From Flavobacteriia bacterium (lineage in GTDB: Bacteria > Bacteroidota > Bacteroidia > Flavobacteriales > Weeksellaceae): 64,000 nt of DNA. This document shows, one piece after another, positions 1 to 9,458 of the stretch. Where the stretch lies: assembly GCA_019455045.1 (NCBI GenBank), contig JACFND010000002.1:83386-147385 (forward strand). The letters are read 5' to 3'. The translations under genes and the position numbers were made by a program. Each line of letters opens with the position of its first letter. Within the stretch, counting starts at the first letter, position 1. The notes under the pieces are model-generated. The model was given only the letters and a program-made list of their open reading frames with translations. It had not been told where the DNA came from and made no database searches.

Positions 1-129
1 CTTTAATCTGTTAACGAACTTCATTTCTACCAATTGAGATACCTGTCTCAAATCACTTGAATTAAAATCTTGTTGAGCTGACATTTGTATTGATATCACT
101 AAAAAAATTAAAAGGCAAATTCTTTTCAT
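1..129 (-). CDS. Secreted protein, N-terminal fragment (runs off left edge)
   Basis: Only the first 43 codons are inside the window. Translation from ATG at 129-127 gives MKRICLLIFLVISIQMSA then QQDFN, a typical Sec signal peptide: basic start, hydrophobic core, and a likely cut before QQ. The start codon overlaps the stop of the upstream DUF2971 gene as ATGA (126-129), so the two are probably cotranscribed and translationally coupled. The mature part seen (SSDLRQVSQLVEMKFVNRLK) is too short to assign to a family. A secreted or periplasmic location is inferred only from the signal peptide. Confidence 0.6.
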   Translation of the reverse strand, partial: MKRICLLIFLVISIQMSAQQDFNSSDLRQVSQLVEMKFVNRLK

Positions 130-749
130 AGAAAAATATTTAAATTATTATATCCTTGTCTTTTGATAAGTATTTCAGGCTTTATTCTATTAACTAATTT
201 TTTAATAAACTCAAATTCTTCGCCTGTCATTTCTCTTCCTGCAATGACTTCTTTTACCTTTATGTTTATATACTTATTTCCATTCGTAAAGGCTCTCATT
301 TCTTTTTCATAGCAAAAGTCTTGGAGCTTATGAGATAAGATTTGTTTTGCCACATCTTTATGATTTAATTCCTCCGAATATGATATAGTGGGAAATGTTT
401 CCACATAAGTTATAGGAGAACAACGATTTTCATTAATCTCAACGACTATTAATACTCCTGAATAATTATCCGCATACTCCTTCCACATCTCATCGCTATT
501 TCCATCTTTGGATAGACAACAAATCTTTATCCTACTTTTTTGATCTAAAACTTCTTTTACAAAAATATCCTTGATTTTTTCGTCTGTGATTGAAAAGTAA
601 TACGCACCTTCTTTCTTATCATTCCCATTTTCTCTCAAATTCCGATAATTGGATGCGTAAAGTCTTTCATTTAGTATTATATCTACAAAATGTTTAAATC
701 CGTCCCCTTTTAAACTTTTGTATTTGTATAGTTGTAGTTGGCTGGTCAT
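126..749 (-). CDS. DUF2971 family protein
   Basis: The N-terminus reads LYKYKSLKGDGFKHFVDIIL, then LYASNYRNLRE, and later SKDGNSDEMWKEYADNYSGV. This matches the DUF2971 layout: an LYKYRS-like start, an 'nerLya' motif and an 'MW..YA..h.G' motif. The biochemical function of the family is unknown to me. I placed the start at the internal ATG 749 because LYKY lies near the N-terminus in relatives; an upstream in-frame GTG at 782 would add 11 residues. The gene is AT-rich compared with the housekeeping genes to its right and overlaps the next gene by 4 bp. DUF2971 genes often occur in accessory regions, and the neighbouring XRE regulator fits that, but no specific role can be stated. Confidence 0.7.
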   Translation of the reverse strand: MTSQLQLYKYKSLKGDGFKHFVDIILNERLYASNYRNLRENGNDKKEGAYYFSITDEKIKDIFVKEVLDQKSRIKICCLSKDGNSDEMWKEYADNYSGVLIVVEINENRCSPITYVETFPTISYSEELNHKDVAKQILSHKLQDFCYEKEMRAFTNGNKYINIKVKEVIAGREMTGEEFEFIKKLVNRIKPEILIKRQGYNNLNIFL

Positions 750-887
750 TAGGTTAAGCTTTAGATTTTCACAAAAATCCACTTCAGAACTATCATTTCC
801 AATAAAATAGCATGATAAAATATTGGATAGGAAGATATTTTATAGCAAATATGTGTTAATTTTAAGATATTTTGATACTTTTACTTT

Positions 888-1256
888 ATGAAAAGTATTG
901 GAAAGCGTATAGCAACACAACGCCGTTTGAAAAACTGGAAGCAGGAAAAATTAGCTTCAGAGCTCGGTGTTTCACAAAGTGTATTATCAGATATAGAAAA
1001 TGATAAAATATCTCCTAAATGGGAATTCATTGTTTCCGTTGCAGAAAAGTTGGAAACACCTATTTATACACTCCTTCCTCAAGATACTTTCAATATTATG
1101 AATAACAACAACAACCATAATGTCGGTTATATCCAAAACAATTACGCAGTTACAGAAGAAGAACGGACATTCTATAAAGAAACAATTTCAAATTTGCAGG
1201 AACAAAACGCAAAACTGATGATACTTTTGGATAAATTATCTGATAAGTTGGATTAA
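888..1256 (+). CDS. XRE-family helix-turn-helix transcriptional regulator
   Basis: A 122-residue protein. Residues about 6-60 form a Cro/C1-type helix-turn-helix: IGKRIATQRRLKNWKQEKLA, ELGVSQSVLSDIENDK as the turn and recognition helix, then the PKWEFIVSVAEKLETPI helix. The middle is Asn-rich (MNNNNNHN, about 71-77). The C-terminus (about 90-122) is predicted coiled coil (EERTFYKETISNLQEQ, NAKLMILLDKL), probably for dimerisation. It is divergent from the DUF2971 gene with about 140 bp between the starts and may control that gene, itself, or both. A cytoplasmic DNA-binding role is firm from the fold; the target is inference. Confidence 0.85.
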   Translation: MKSIGKRIATQRRLKNWKQEKLASELGVSQSVLSDIENDKISPKWEFIVSVAEKLETPIYTLLPQDTFNIMNNNNNHNVGYIQNNYAVTEEERTFYKETISNLQEQNAKLMILLDKLSDKLD

Positions 1257-1337
1257 CCACATACTTATTAAGCCAAAATACTATTCAGATTATAATCGAA
1301 AGTTAGGCTTAATTCTAATTTTAGCAAACTCATAATA

Positions 1338-1366
1338 AACCCTGTTAGGGCTGAAAAAGTTTTTAA
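1338..1366 (-). terminator. Weak hairpin after pheS
   Basis: Downstream of the pheS stop, the minus strand reads CCCT-AAC-AGGG followed by TTTATT. The stem is only 4 bp, so this is at best a weak Rho-independent terminator. Confidence 0.3.
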
Positions 1367-2386
1367 TTAAAACAACTCCGACTTAAACTGCTCCAAAAAT
1401 CGCAAATCATTTTCGGTGTACATACGGATATCACCGATTTGATACAACAACAAAGCAATTCGTTCGATTCCCATTCCAAAGGCGAAACCGGTATATTCTT
1501 CCGGATCTATATTTACGTTTTTCAACACATTGGGATCGACCATTCCGCAACCCATAATTTCCAACCAACCGGTTCCTTTGGTCATCCGGTAATCGGTTTC
1601 GGTTTCTAATCCCCAATACACATCTACCTCAGCGCTCGGCTCAGTAAACGGAAAATAAGAAGGACGCAAGCGAATTTTTGATTTCCCGAAAAGCGCTTCG
1701 GTAAAATAACTCAAGGTCTGACGCAAATCGGCAAAAGAAACATCTTTGTCAATGTAAAGCCCCTCGATCTGATGGAACATCATGTGCGAACGGGAAGAAA
1801 TCGCTTCGTTTCGATAAACTCGTCCGGGCGATAAAATCCGCATGGGCGGTTTATTTTCTTCCATATATCGGATTTGAACCGAAGAAGTATGCGTTCTCAG
1901 TACCACATCCGGTTCTTTTTCTATGAAAAATGTATCCTGCATATCGCGTGCTGGATGGTGTTCTGGAAGGTTTAAGGCAGTAAAGTTATGCCAGTCGTCT
2001 TCGATTTCGGGTCCGTCGGACAGTGTAAAACCAATTCTTGAAAAAATCTCAACGATCCTGTTTTTCACACTGTTAATCGGATGTCTGGAACCGATTTCAA
2101 AATTCTCTCCCGGTCGGGTCAGATCGATTCCCGAAGTGACTTCGGAAGAACCTTCCAGCGCTTCTTTCAGCGTATTTACTTTATCGTTGACCAGATTTTT
2201 GAGTTCGTTCACCACCTGGCCAAATTCCTTTTTCTGTTCGTTTGGAACCGTTTTGAAATGAGCAAACAAATCATTCAGTATTCCTTTTTTACCAAGAAAT
2301 TTGATTCTGAATTCTTCAATTTCAGCTGATGAATTTGTTGAAAAACCTTTTGCTTCTTCTATATATTTTCTGATCTGATCAATCAT
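1367..2386 (-). CDS. pheS: Phenylalanine--tRNA ligase alpha subunit
   Basis: The protein is 339 aa, the normal length. It is the catalytic alpha subunit of the alpha2beta2 enzyme that charges tRNA-Phe in the cytoplasm. The N-terminal coiled-coil region (about 1-85) is followed by the class II catalytic domain: [11 protein letters not shown], motif 2 around [14 protein letters not shown] with MFHQIEGL, and motif 3 [20 protein letters not shown] at about 300-319. The start is ATG 2386. No pheT is adjacent, as is common in Flavobacteriia where the two genes are separated. The gene is followed toward lower coordinates only by a weak hairpin, and the TonB receptor gene lies 42 bp upstream on the same strand. 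Confidence 0.97.
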   Translation of the reverse strand: MIDQIRKYIEEAKGFSTNSSAEIEEFRIKFLGKKGILNDLFAHFKTVPNEQKKEFGQVVNELKNLVNDKVNTLKEALEGSSEVTSGIDLTRPGENFEIGSRHPINSVKNRIVEIFSRIGFTLSDGPEIEDDWHNFTALNLPEHHPARDMQDTFFIEKEPDVVLRTHTSSVQIRYMEENKPPMRILSPGRVYRNEAISSRSHMMFHQIEGLYIDKDVSFADLRQTLSYFTEALFGKSKIRLRPSYFPFTEPSAEVDVYWGLETETDYRMTKGTGWLEIMGCGMVDPNVLKNVNIDPEEYTGFAFGMGIERIALLLYQIGDIRMYTENDLRFLEQFKSELF

Positions 2387-2428
2387 TTCAAAACGAATTT
2401 GACTGCAAAAATACTTAATTAAACCAAA

Positions 2429-4813
2429 TTAGAAATTGTATCTGACAGAGAAAATCATATTGCTGCCCGGTGCAACCAGACCTGACGAATACGGACGGTA
2501 TCTCTGATTGGTGATATTTTCCCAGCCGGCAGAAACCGCCAGATTCTCACTGATGTCATAAACTCCTTTCAGATTGATGGTGTACCAGCTTGGCAGATAA
2601 GGGTTTCCATCTTTGCCGATTGCATACATATAATCTTTTGACTGTTCTGAAGGGCCCAGATCATCAAAATTAAATTTTCCGTTATACAGAAAATAAAACT
2701 CTCCTCTGAATTTATCCATTTTGTAATTCAAACCGCTTCTGATCATCAGCGGTGCCACATGCCGAAGCGGTGCTTTGTCGCCATTGTCGAGTTCTTCTTT
2801 TCCTTTCTGAAAATTGACCGCATTTTTCAGACTCCATCTGCTGGTCAGATAAAAATCGAGCTTTGCTTCAATACCGTATGAGTAAGCCTTTGCAGCATTT
2901 TGAATTGCCAAAACCTGACTTGGTTCGCCGTTGTAAATGACCGAATCCTGACCGTTGAGCTGAAAATCTCTTTTGACCATTGCATTTTTCAGATCGATAT
3001 AATAAACCGACACATCGAGCATTGCAAATTCACCAATTTTCTGAACTGCTCCAATCTCGCCCGAATAAGCATATTCGCCTTTCAAATCAGGATTTGGAAT
3101 CACTACTTCCCCCGGACCGGATTCAAAAATTTTTCCGATATCATCAATATTCGGTGCTCTGAAACCGGTGGAAAACATCGCTCTCAAATCTGTATTTTGA
3201 TACGGATGAAAATTTACACCCAGATTTCCGGTCAGACTTCCGGTTTTGATATCGGCTTTGTCAAACGGAAAATCAAAAAATTCATTTGAGAATTTTGATT
3301 TTCCCGACACATAGGAATATCTCAAACCACCCTGAAGTGTTACTTTTGAACTCGGTTTGTATTCGTGTGAAGCATAGATGCTGTATGAATCCCAGGTGGA
3401 TCCGTTGGGATATCTCGATACATCGGGACTGACTTCGCCGGTAACCAGATTATAGGCAGTTCCTAAAGAATGAACTTTGTTGAAGAGTCCTTCAACCCCA
3501 TAAAACAGGGTATGCTGCGGATTAAAATTTTTGTACAAATCCAAATTTAACGAAAACACATCCACTTTTTCATTCTGATTGGTTCGGTTTGGTTTTCCAA
3601 AATCTCTTGAATGTCTGCTTTCTTCAAAATGCTGATAGGCAAGAATCAGTTTTGCTTTTGTGTGAAATTTATTCGCTGCCGAATTTTCAATGCTCAGGCT
3701 GTTCATCATCCATCTCTGCGGTCCGTAATACCATTCGGCCGTTTTCAGAATGTCATTTTTATAAATAATATAACGGTCATATCTCGGCACATTTGAAGTG
3801 GTCGAATAATGAAGTCCGTAATTCAGATCCCAATTGTCATTGGGTTTGTATCTGAATTTTTGGATGAAATTGTATTGGTCATAACCGGTAAAAAGCTGCT
3901 TTCTCGGATCAGGATTGTCAGCCATGATGTCCTCATCACCCTGACGAATCGGATAATGCGGTGTCAGATATTCATCAGGCCCGTGTTTTCCCATTTTCAT
4001 ATCAGAAAAATTATTGTAGCTGAATGCAGTGGCAGAAGCAAATTTCTTTCCGCCAATGTTGAAATCAAAATGAACCGTATTCTCATTGGCTGCCGAAGCA
4101 TAGCGGATCATACCCGAACCGTTGATTTCAATTTTGTCTGATTTTGAGAATTTCGGGCTGAGCATATAAAAATTCATCACACCGCCGATTGCATCACTTC
4201 CGTACAGCAAAGAACCCGGGCCGAGCATCACTTCTGCCCTTTCGATTGAATTTGCATCAAGAGAAATTACATTCTGAATGTTACCGCTTCTGAATACTGC
4301 AGAGTTCATTCTGACACCGTCAACGGTTATCAGCAGGCGATTTGCAGCAAATCCTCTGATCATCGGACTTCCCCCTCCGAGCTGGCTTTTTTGAATAAAT
4401 ATATCATTGTTGGTACCCAGCAGGTCTGCCATCGTCATCGGGTTATTGATTTCGACCGTAGATTTCGAGTAAACATCGGTTTTATGTCCTGTGTCGATTT
4501 TATTTCCTTTCCATCTTGAAGGCGAAATCACAATCGTTTCCAATTCAACTGCTGCAAAATCATAATAATAAATCCCGTTTTTGAAATCTGAAATTGATGC
4601 TTTCACTTCGGGATAACCTGAGACTCTGACCAGAATTTCCTTCCCTTTTTCAAATTCAAGACTGAAATTTCCGTTTTCGTCAGTTATTGAACTTTGGTTT
4701 CCGGAGATCACTTCGGCTCCTGCTACAGGGCTGCTGTCCTCTTTGTTCAATATTGTCTGGCTGAAACAAAAAAAGCCGACTGTCAGAAAGAAGAGTGTAA
4801 GTTGTGTTTTCAT
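2429..4813 (-). CDS. TonB-dependent receptor, haem/haemoglobin type
   Basis: A 794-aa outer-membrane receptor. A signal peptide (MKTQLTLFFLTVGFFCFSQ) precedes a carboxypeptidase-regulatory-like beta domain (about 20-90, VAGAEVISGNQSSITDENGN), then a plug domain (about 115-225) with QLGGGSPMIRGFAANR, LITVDGVRMN, and ERAEVMLGPGSLLYGSDAIG. A 22-strand-type barrel ends in the aromatic terminus FSVRYNF. The plug motifs are those of the TonB-dependent haemoglobin/transferrin/lactoferrin receptor family, so haem or haem-protein uptake is the best guess; the ligand is not proven. It is divergent from a T9SS protein gene. No haem-handling partners lie next to it. Confidence 0.88.
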   Translation of the reverse strand: MKTQLTLFFLTVGFFCFSQTILNKEDSSPVAGAEVISGNQSSITDENGNFSLEFEKGKEILVRVSGYPEVKASISDFKNGIYYYDFAAVELETIVISPSRWKGNKIDTGHKTDVYSKSTVEINNPMTMADLLGTNNDIFIQKSQLGGGSPMIRGFAANRLLITVDGVRMNSAVFRSGNIQNVISLDANSIERAEVMLGPGSLLYGSDAIGGVMNFYMLSPKFSKSDKIEINGSGMIRYASAANENTVHFDFNIGGKKFASATAFSYNNFSDMKMGKHGPDEYLTPHYPIRQGDEDIMADNPDPRKQLFTGYDQYNFIQKFRYKPNDNWDLNYGLHYSTTSNVPRYDRYIIYKNDILKTAEWYYGPQRWMMNSLSIENSAANKFHTKAKLILAYQHFEESRHSRDFGKPNRTNQNEKVDVFSLNLDLYKNFNPQHTLFYGVEGLFNKVHSLGTAYNLVTGEVSPDVSRYPNGSTWDSYSIYASHEYKPSSKVTLQGGLRYSYVSGKSKFSNEFFDFPFDKADIKTGSLTGNLGVNFHPYQNTDLRAMFSTGFRAPNIDDIGKIFESGPGEVVIPNPDLKGEYAYSGEIGAVQKIGEFAMLDVSVYYIDLKNAMVKRDFQLNGQDSVIYNGEPSQVLAIQNAAKAYSYGIEAKLDFYLTSRWSLKNAVNFQKGKEELDNGDKAPLRHVAPLMIRSGLNYKMDKFRGEFYFLYNGKFNFDDLGPSEQSKDYMYAIGKDGNPYLPSWYTINLKGVYDISENLAVSAGWENITNQRYRPYSSGLVAPGSNMIFSVRYNF

Positions 4814-4830
4814 AATTATTATATAATTGA

Positions 4831-4838
4831 CAAATATA
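4831..4838 (-). promoter_or_regulatory. -7 element for the TonB receptor gene
   Basis: The minus strand reads TATATTTG, an exact TAnnTTTG Bacteroidota -7 element, about 18 bp before the ATG at 4813. No good TTTG -33 box is visible, so support is moderate. Confidence 0.5.
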
Positions 4839-4873
4839 ATTGGTTGAGAATTTTAGCAGTGACCATACGGGAT

Positions 4874-4881
4874 TATTTTTG
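4874..4881 (+). promoter_or_regulatory. -7 element for the T9SS propeller gene
   Basis: TATTTTTG matches TAnnTTTG, with a TTTT box 19 bp upstream (4851-4854) as a weak -33. It lies about 45 bp before ATG 4926. Together with the opposite element at 4831-4838 it makes a divergent promoter pair. Confidence 0.5.
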
Positions 4882-4925
4882 TATTTTTACCCTTATATAA
4901 TTATTAACCAGTAAAACAAAAAACG

Positions 4926-7457
4926 ATGAGGATTAAACTGTCTATCACCTTTTTATTATTGTTCACCATTGCGGTTTGGAGCCAGGATTCAAAACTGATT
5001 TCACCCAGCCCGGTAGGACTTGAAGTGAATTCTGACAAGTATCAGGATCATGTCGATGCCTATAATGCATACTGGGTCGGCAAAGACCATACGATCAGAG
5101 GAAGCGGATACAAACAGCTGCAGCGCTGGATGGAACTTTGGAAGCATGAAGTCAAGCCTGACGGAACACTTCCTTCCGCGTGGGAACTTGCACAAAGCTG
5201 GAACAACATCATGGATCTGAAATATGCAGCTCATGAAATGGATGATGACAGTGACTGGATGCCGCTTGGGCCATTCACCCACACCAATCAGGGTTCGTGG
5301 AGCGCAGGTCAGGGTCGTGTCAATGTGAGTCTGGTTGATCCGAATAATCCGAATAAACTGTATGTGGGCACACCGGATGGCGGTTTGTGGGTTTCAAACG
5401 ATCACGGAGATACCTGGACAGCACTTACATTGTATCTGCCTTCAATCGGGGTTTCAGGAATTGCTGTTGATTACAGCAATTCAAATATTATTTATATCAC
5501 TACAGGAGATGAAGATGCCGCAGACAGTTACAGTATCGGCGTTTACAAATCAACTGACGGAGGTGTCAGCTGGAATCCGACCGGAACGACTGTTACCGGA
5601 AACAATGCGCTGATGGGTGAAATCTATATGCATCCAACCAACTCAAATGTGCTGTGGGCTGTAAGTTCACAGGGATTGTTTAAAACTACCAACGCGGGTA
5701 CAAGCTGGACTAAGACTGTTACCGGAAATATCAAAGAAATCAGATTGAAACCCGGAGATCCGAATACGGTTTATATCGTTGAACAAAAATCTTCTCCTTA
5801 CAGAGTTTCTATTCATAAATCAACAGACGGCGGAGTAAACTTTACAGAAATTAATTCTTATACTTCAGCACAGAGAACCGCAATCGATGTGACTGCTGCC
5901 AATCCGGATTATCTGTATGTGCTGGTGTCCAATCAGAATTATTCATTCAAAACACTTGACCGATCGACCGACAGCGGTGCGACCTTCCAGGTCAGAAACA
6001 ATACCACCGATATTTTTGACGGCAGCCAGCAGTCATGGTTTGACCTGGCGCTTGCTGTTTCTGATACAGATCCGGAATTGCTTTTTACAGGTACGCTGAA
6101 CGTTTGGAAATCTACCGACGGAGGAACAAGCTTTACAAGAGGTGCAGAATGGAGCCAACCGGATGCGCCGAATTATACGCATGCGGATATTCACGATCTG
6201 AAGTTTTTCAACGACAAACTTTATGCAGGAACCGATGGCGGAATTTATGTTTCTTCAGACAATGGTGTAAATTTCTCGGACAAAACCAAAAACGGTCTGA
6301 ACATCGGGCAGTTTTATCGAATAGATGTTGCGCCGGAAACTTCTTCAAAAATCGTGGGCGGTCTTCAGGACAACGGAGGTTATGCTTTTGTTAACAATGA
6401 CTGGAAAAATTTCTACGGTGCTGACGGTATGGATGCAGGAATCAACCCTGCCAACTCAAATATGTACTACGGCTTTATCCAAAACGGATTGTATCTGTAC
6501 AGATTCAATGCAGGAAATCCGGGTGGAGACGGTCAGTATGTGACTTCGGGCCCTTCGGGTGGCGGAAATTGGGTGACGCCTCTTGAGTTTTCAGGAACCG
6601 GTATTATGTATGCGGGATTTTCTAAACTGTATCGTTTATCGGGAAGTACTTTCCAGGATTCTTCCACCAATACTTTCAGTCCGAAGCTTGATTACATCAG
6701 AGTAGATCCTACAGATGACAAAAGACTTTTGGTGGGAACTTACCAGAAAATATTTATTTCTGAAGGTCAGACCAGCTATCCGCTGACATTCACACAGCTT
6801 CCGAATCCGACAGGCGGATGGAAAGGGAATATCACCAATACAGATTTCAATCAGGACAATCCTTCGATTGTCTATGTTACCACTGTCGGCGCAGTTTTCA
6901 AATCAACAGACAGCGGTCAGACCTGGGATAATATCACTCACAATCTGCCAACCGATCAGACAAAGTACGTGGTTGCTCATCAGAGGGGAAGTCCGAACAA
7001 TACGGTATATGTAGGAACCAGAAATGCGGTTTGGTACATTGACGACACCCTGAGCGAATGGCAGCTGTTCAACAACAATCTTCCAAATGCAAGGATTACC
7101 GACCTGGAAATCAATACAGTTGAGGGGCATGTGATTGTTTCAACCTACGGAAGAGGCGTTTGGAGATCACCGGTTACAGAATCAAGTCTGGGTGTTAACG
7201 ATATAACGGTTGACGACAGCCAATCGATGATTTATCCAAATCCGATTGTAAACGGGAAAGCCAAACTGAATACGCTGATCGATGAACCTGCAGTTATGAG
7301 TGTTCAAAATATGTCAGGAAAGCTGGTTAAAAATCAGTCATTCAACAGAATAGACCACCAAACCGATCTTGATTTTTCAAATCTTCCAAAAGGAATTTAT
7401 GTAGTGACCATCAAATCGGAAAGACATCTGATCAGAAAGAAAGTGATCATCAGATAA
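4926..7457 (+). CDS. T9SS-secreted beta-propeller (BNR/Asp-box) protein
   Basis: 843 aa with a signal peptide (MRIKLSITFLLLFTIAVWSQ). The body carries repeated Asp-box motifs of sialidase/sortilin-like propellers: SNDHGDTW, STDGGVSW, TTNAGTSW, STDGGVNF, STDSGATF, STDGGTSF, SSDNGVNF, STDSGQTW. The C-terminal about 75 residues are a type A T9SS sorting domain: IYPNPIVNGKAKLNTL, NLPKGIYVVTIKSE, and a basic end RKKVIIR. It should be exported through Sec, passed across the outer membrane by T9SS, and released or anchored at the surface. Asp-box propellers occur in glycosidases and binding proteins; no catalytic residues identify it as a sialidase, so the function is open. Confidence 0.85.
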   Translation: MRIKLSITFLLLFTIAVWSQDSKLISPSPVGLEVNSDKYQDHVDAYNAYWVGKDHTIRGSGYKQLQRWMELWKHEVKPDGTLPSAWELAQSWNNIMDLKYAAHEMDDDSDWMPLGPFTHTNQGSWSAGQGRVNVSLVDPNNPNKLYVGTPDGGLWVSNDHGDTWTALTLYLPSIGVSGIAVDYSNSNIIYITTGDEDAADSYSIGVYKSTDGGVSWNPTGTTVTGNNALMGEIYMHPTNSNVLWAVSSQGLFKTTNAGTSWTKTVTGNIKEIRLKPGDPNTVYIVEQKSSPYRVSIHKSTDGGVNFTEINSYTSAQRTAIDVTAANPDYLYVLVSNQNYSFKTLDRSTDSGATFQVRNNTTDIFDGSQQSWFDLALAVSDTDPELLFTGTLNVWKSTDGGTSFTRGAEWSQPDAPNYTHADIHDLKFFNDKLYAGTDGGIYVSSDNGVNFSDKTKNGLNIGQFYRIDVAPETSSKIVGGLQDNGGYAFVNNDWKNFYGADGMDAGINPANSNMYYGFIQNGLYLYRFNAGNPGGDGQYVTSGPSGGGNWVTPLEFSGTGIMYAGFSKLYRLSGSTFQDSSTNTFSPKLDYIRVDPTDDKRLLVGTYQKIFISEGQTSYPLTFTQLPNPTGGWKGNITNTDFNQDNPSIVYVTTVGAVFKSTDSGQTWDNITHNLPTDQTKYVVAHQRGSPNNTVYVGTRNAVWYIDDTLSEWQLFNNNLPNARITDLEINTVEGHVIVSTYGRGVWRSPVTESSLGVNDITVDDSQSMIYPNPIVNGKAKLNTLIDEPAVMSVQNMSGKLVKNQSFNRIDHQTDLDFSNLPKGIYVVTIKSERHLIRKKVIIR

Positions 7458-7485
7458 TCTGAAAATCAGTTTTCAGATCAATAAA

Positions 7486-7532
7486 AATCGGTCTCGTGAA
7501 ACCTGTGTTCCACGAGACCGATTATTTTTTTT
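7486..7532. terminator. Bidirectional terminator between the propeller gene and pyk
   Basis: A perfect 13-bp stem, AATCGGTCTCGTG (7486-7498) with CACGAGACCGATT (7511-7523), and a 12-nt loop. A T-rich tract follows on the plus strand and AT-rich sequence on the other side. It serves two convergent genes. Confidence 0.85.
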
Positions 7533-7540
7533 CGTAATGA

Positions 7541-8983
7541 TTAAATGGTGGTCAGTCTGACGGTATTTGTCATTCCTCTTTGGAAAACCGGCATCGCATT
7601 CAGATTGATCACATAATCTCCCCAATCGACCAGACCGTTGTCAACCGCCATCCTGTTGACCTGGATTACGGTAGCATCCGTACTCTGTTCGCCCGGATCA
7701 AAATACATCGCTTTTACACCCCACAGCAAATTCAGTTCGCGAACAATTCTTTTGTTCGGTGTATAAACCAGTATGTGTGCAAGCGGACGGTAGGACGAAA
7801 TCTGAAAAGCGGTATAACCCGAATAGGTCAAAAGCGAAATTGCTTTTGCACCTGCCGTGGCAACCATTTTCGCAGCATCATAACAAACGACTTTGGTGAT
7901 GAAACGGTCATTTTTATCTTTTGGTTTTGGCGAAGGAACTTTGATCAGATCAGAATCTTCAACGCCCTGAAGAATTCGGGTCATGGTTTCAATCACTTCC
8001 AACGGATGTTTTCCGACCGAGGTTTCGCCGCTGAGCATCACCGCATCCGCGCCGTCATAAACCGCATTTGCCACATCGTTTACTTCTGCTCGGGTCGGTG
8101 TCAGACTTTCGATCATGCTCTCCATCATCTGGGTTGCAACAATCACCGGAATCCGGTTCAGTTTTGCTTTTCTGATCAGCATTTTCTGATGTTTCGGCAC
8201 CTGTTCAATCGGCATTTCAACACCGAGGTCACCTCTTGCAACCATCAGCCCGTCAACTTCTTTGATGATTTCATCGATATTTCCCAAAGCTTCCGGTTTT
8301 TCAATTTTTGCAATCACCGGGATTTTAAAATCAGCATTTTCTTCAATAATTTTCTTCAGCTCTCTGACATCATTCGGTTTTCTGACAAATGAAAGTGCGA
8401 TCCAGTCCACCTGTTGTGAGATTGCAAATTTTGCATCCTGAATATCTTTTTCGGTCATTGACGGAAGTGAAATTCGTGTGTTTGGCAGATTCACTCCTTT
8501 TTTTGAACGCAGCGGTCCGCCCTGAATTACTTCAGCTTTGACTTCATCCTTTTTATTGGTTTTTAAGACTTTGAGAATAATCTTCCCGTCATCAACCATA
8601 ATGATTTCGCCTTTTTCAACATCAGACGGAAACTGGGTGTAATTCATATAAACCCTTTCTTTGTTTCCAATAATTTTCTGGTTGGTAAACGTCAGCACAT
8701 CACCGGGTGCAATTTCGACATCGTCTTCCATCTCTCCGATTCTGAGCTTTGGCCCCTGAAGATCCGCAATGATTGCGGTGTTGTAACCGTATTTTTCATT
8801 CAGCGAATGAACCATCTTGATTTTTCGCTCCACATCTTCATAATTGGCATGCGAAAAATTGATTCTGAAGACATCGGCTCCCCGATCCATCATCAGTCTC
8901 AGAATTTCTTCGTCGTCTGTTGCCGGACCGAGTGTGGCGACAATCTTTGTTTTTTTCAGATATTTTGGATTGTAATACATCAT
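7541..8983 (-). CDS. pyk: Pyruvate kinase
   Basis: 480 aa, the usual length. It transfers phosphate from PEP to ADP in the last step of glycolysis. Signatures: KIVATLGPA and FRINFSHA near the N-terminus, ADLQGPKLRIG, IAKIEKPEAL, MVARGDLGVEMP (about 247-258), ATQMMESM, and MLSGETSVG. The C-terminal regulatory domain (about 355-480) is present. It is the last gene of the minus-strand run acpP-fabF-rnc-unknown-pyk, 22 bp after its upstream neighbour, and is followed by a strong terminator. This links fatty-acid synthesis genes and glycolysis in one transcript, as is common in Flavobacteriia. pckA, acting in the opposite direction, lies nearby. Confidence 0.98.
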   Translation of the reverse strand: MMYYNPKYLKKTKIVATLGPATDDEEILRLMMDRGADVFRINFSHANYEDVERKIKMVHSLNEKYGYNTAIIADLQGPKLRIGEMEDDVEIAPGDVLTFTNQKIIGNKERVYMNYTQFPSDVEKGEIIMVDDGKIILKVLKTNKKDEVKAEVIQGGPLRSKKGVNLPNTRISLPSMTEKDIQDAKFAISQQVDWIALSFVRKPNDVRELKKIIEENADFKIPVIAKIEKPEALGNIDEIIKEVDGLMVARGDLGVEMPIEQVPKHQKMLIRKAKLNRIPVIVATQMMESMIESLTPTRAEVNDVANAVYDGADAVMLSGETSVGKHPLEVIETMTRILQGVEDSDLIKVPSPKPKDKNDRFITKVVCYDAAKMVATAGAKAISLLTYSGYTAFQISSYRPLAHILVYTPNKRIVRELNLLWGVKAMYFDPGEQSTDATVIQVNRMAVDNGLVDWGDYVINLNAMPVFQRGMTNTVRLTTI

Positions 8984-9005
8984 AATCTTATTCTTTTAAT
9001 TAAAA

Positions 9006-9455
9006 TTAAAAAATCAATCTTTCAATCGATTTTACTTTATCGGTTTTCAGCCTGCTGATTTTTTGAATAAATGAATTTTCGAAAATCCGAAGTTCCGAAA
9101 ATCCGTCTCCGGTTACTTTCATCAGAAAATTATATTCCTTGAATCGGCTGATCAGCGCAGGTGTCAGATCAAACAAATTGGACAGGCTGTTTCCGCTGTT
9201 TTTCTGATTTACGGTATAGGCCACATTTTTAATGATATTGTAATAATCTCCGGTCGCCGGATCTTCCCATTCAAAAACCGGAAAGTAAGTCAGATGACCG
9301 TCTATTACAACATCCAGATCATTGCATCTTTCAAACCGGGTTTCAAAAAACCTGTTCAAATGATAGACCAGCTGAGGTGAATCGTTGTAAGATGTGATCA
9401 ATCCGTACAGTTCGAAATCGATCAGATCTTCAGGATCAAACAGTATAGTTTTCAA
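9006..9455 (-). CDS. IPExxxVDY-type hypothetical protein between rnc and pyk
   Basis: 149 aa without signal peptide or membrane segment. Its position between rnc and pyk is where Flavobacteriia carry a small conserved protein annotated as IPExxxVDY family. The N-terminus (LFDPEDLIDFELYGLITSYN) and SPQLVYHLNRFFETRFER fit that family in general form, but the naming motif is not intact; the closest stretch is ISRFKEYNFLMKV near residue 108. The assignment therefore rests mainly on gene order. The gene starts 3 bp after the rnc stop, so cotranslation is likely. Function unknown. Confidence 0.65.
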   Translation of the reverse strand: MKTILFDPEDLIDFELYGLITSYNDSPQLVYHLNRFFETRFERCNDLDVVIDGHLTYFPVFEWEDPATGDYYNIIKNVAYTVNQKNSGNSLSNLFDLTPALISRFKEYNFLMKVTGDGFSELRIFENSFIQKISRLKTDKVKSIERLIF

Positions 9456-9458
9456 TGT

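Noticed and set aside
7580..8392. Plus-strand frame of 270 codons opposite pyk
   Set aside because: It lies wholly within the well-supported pyk gene on the other strand, has no family match and an unnatural Cys/His/Phe-rich composition.
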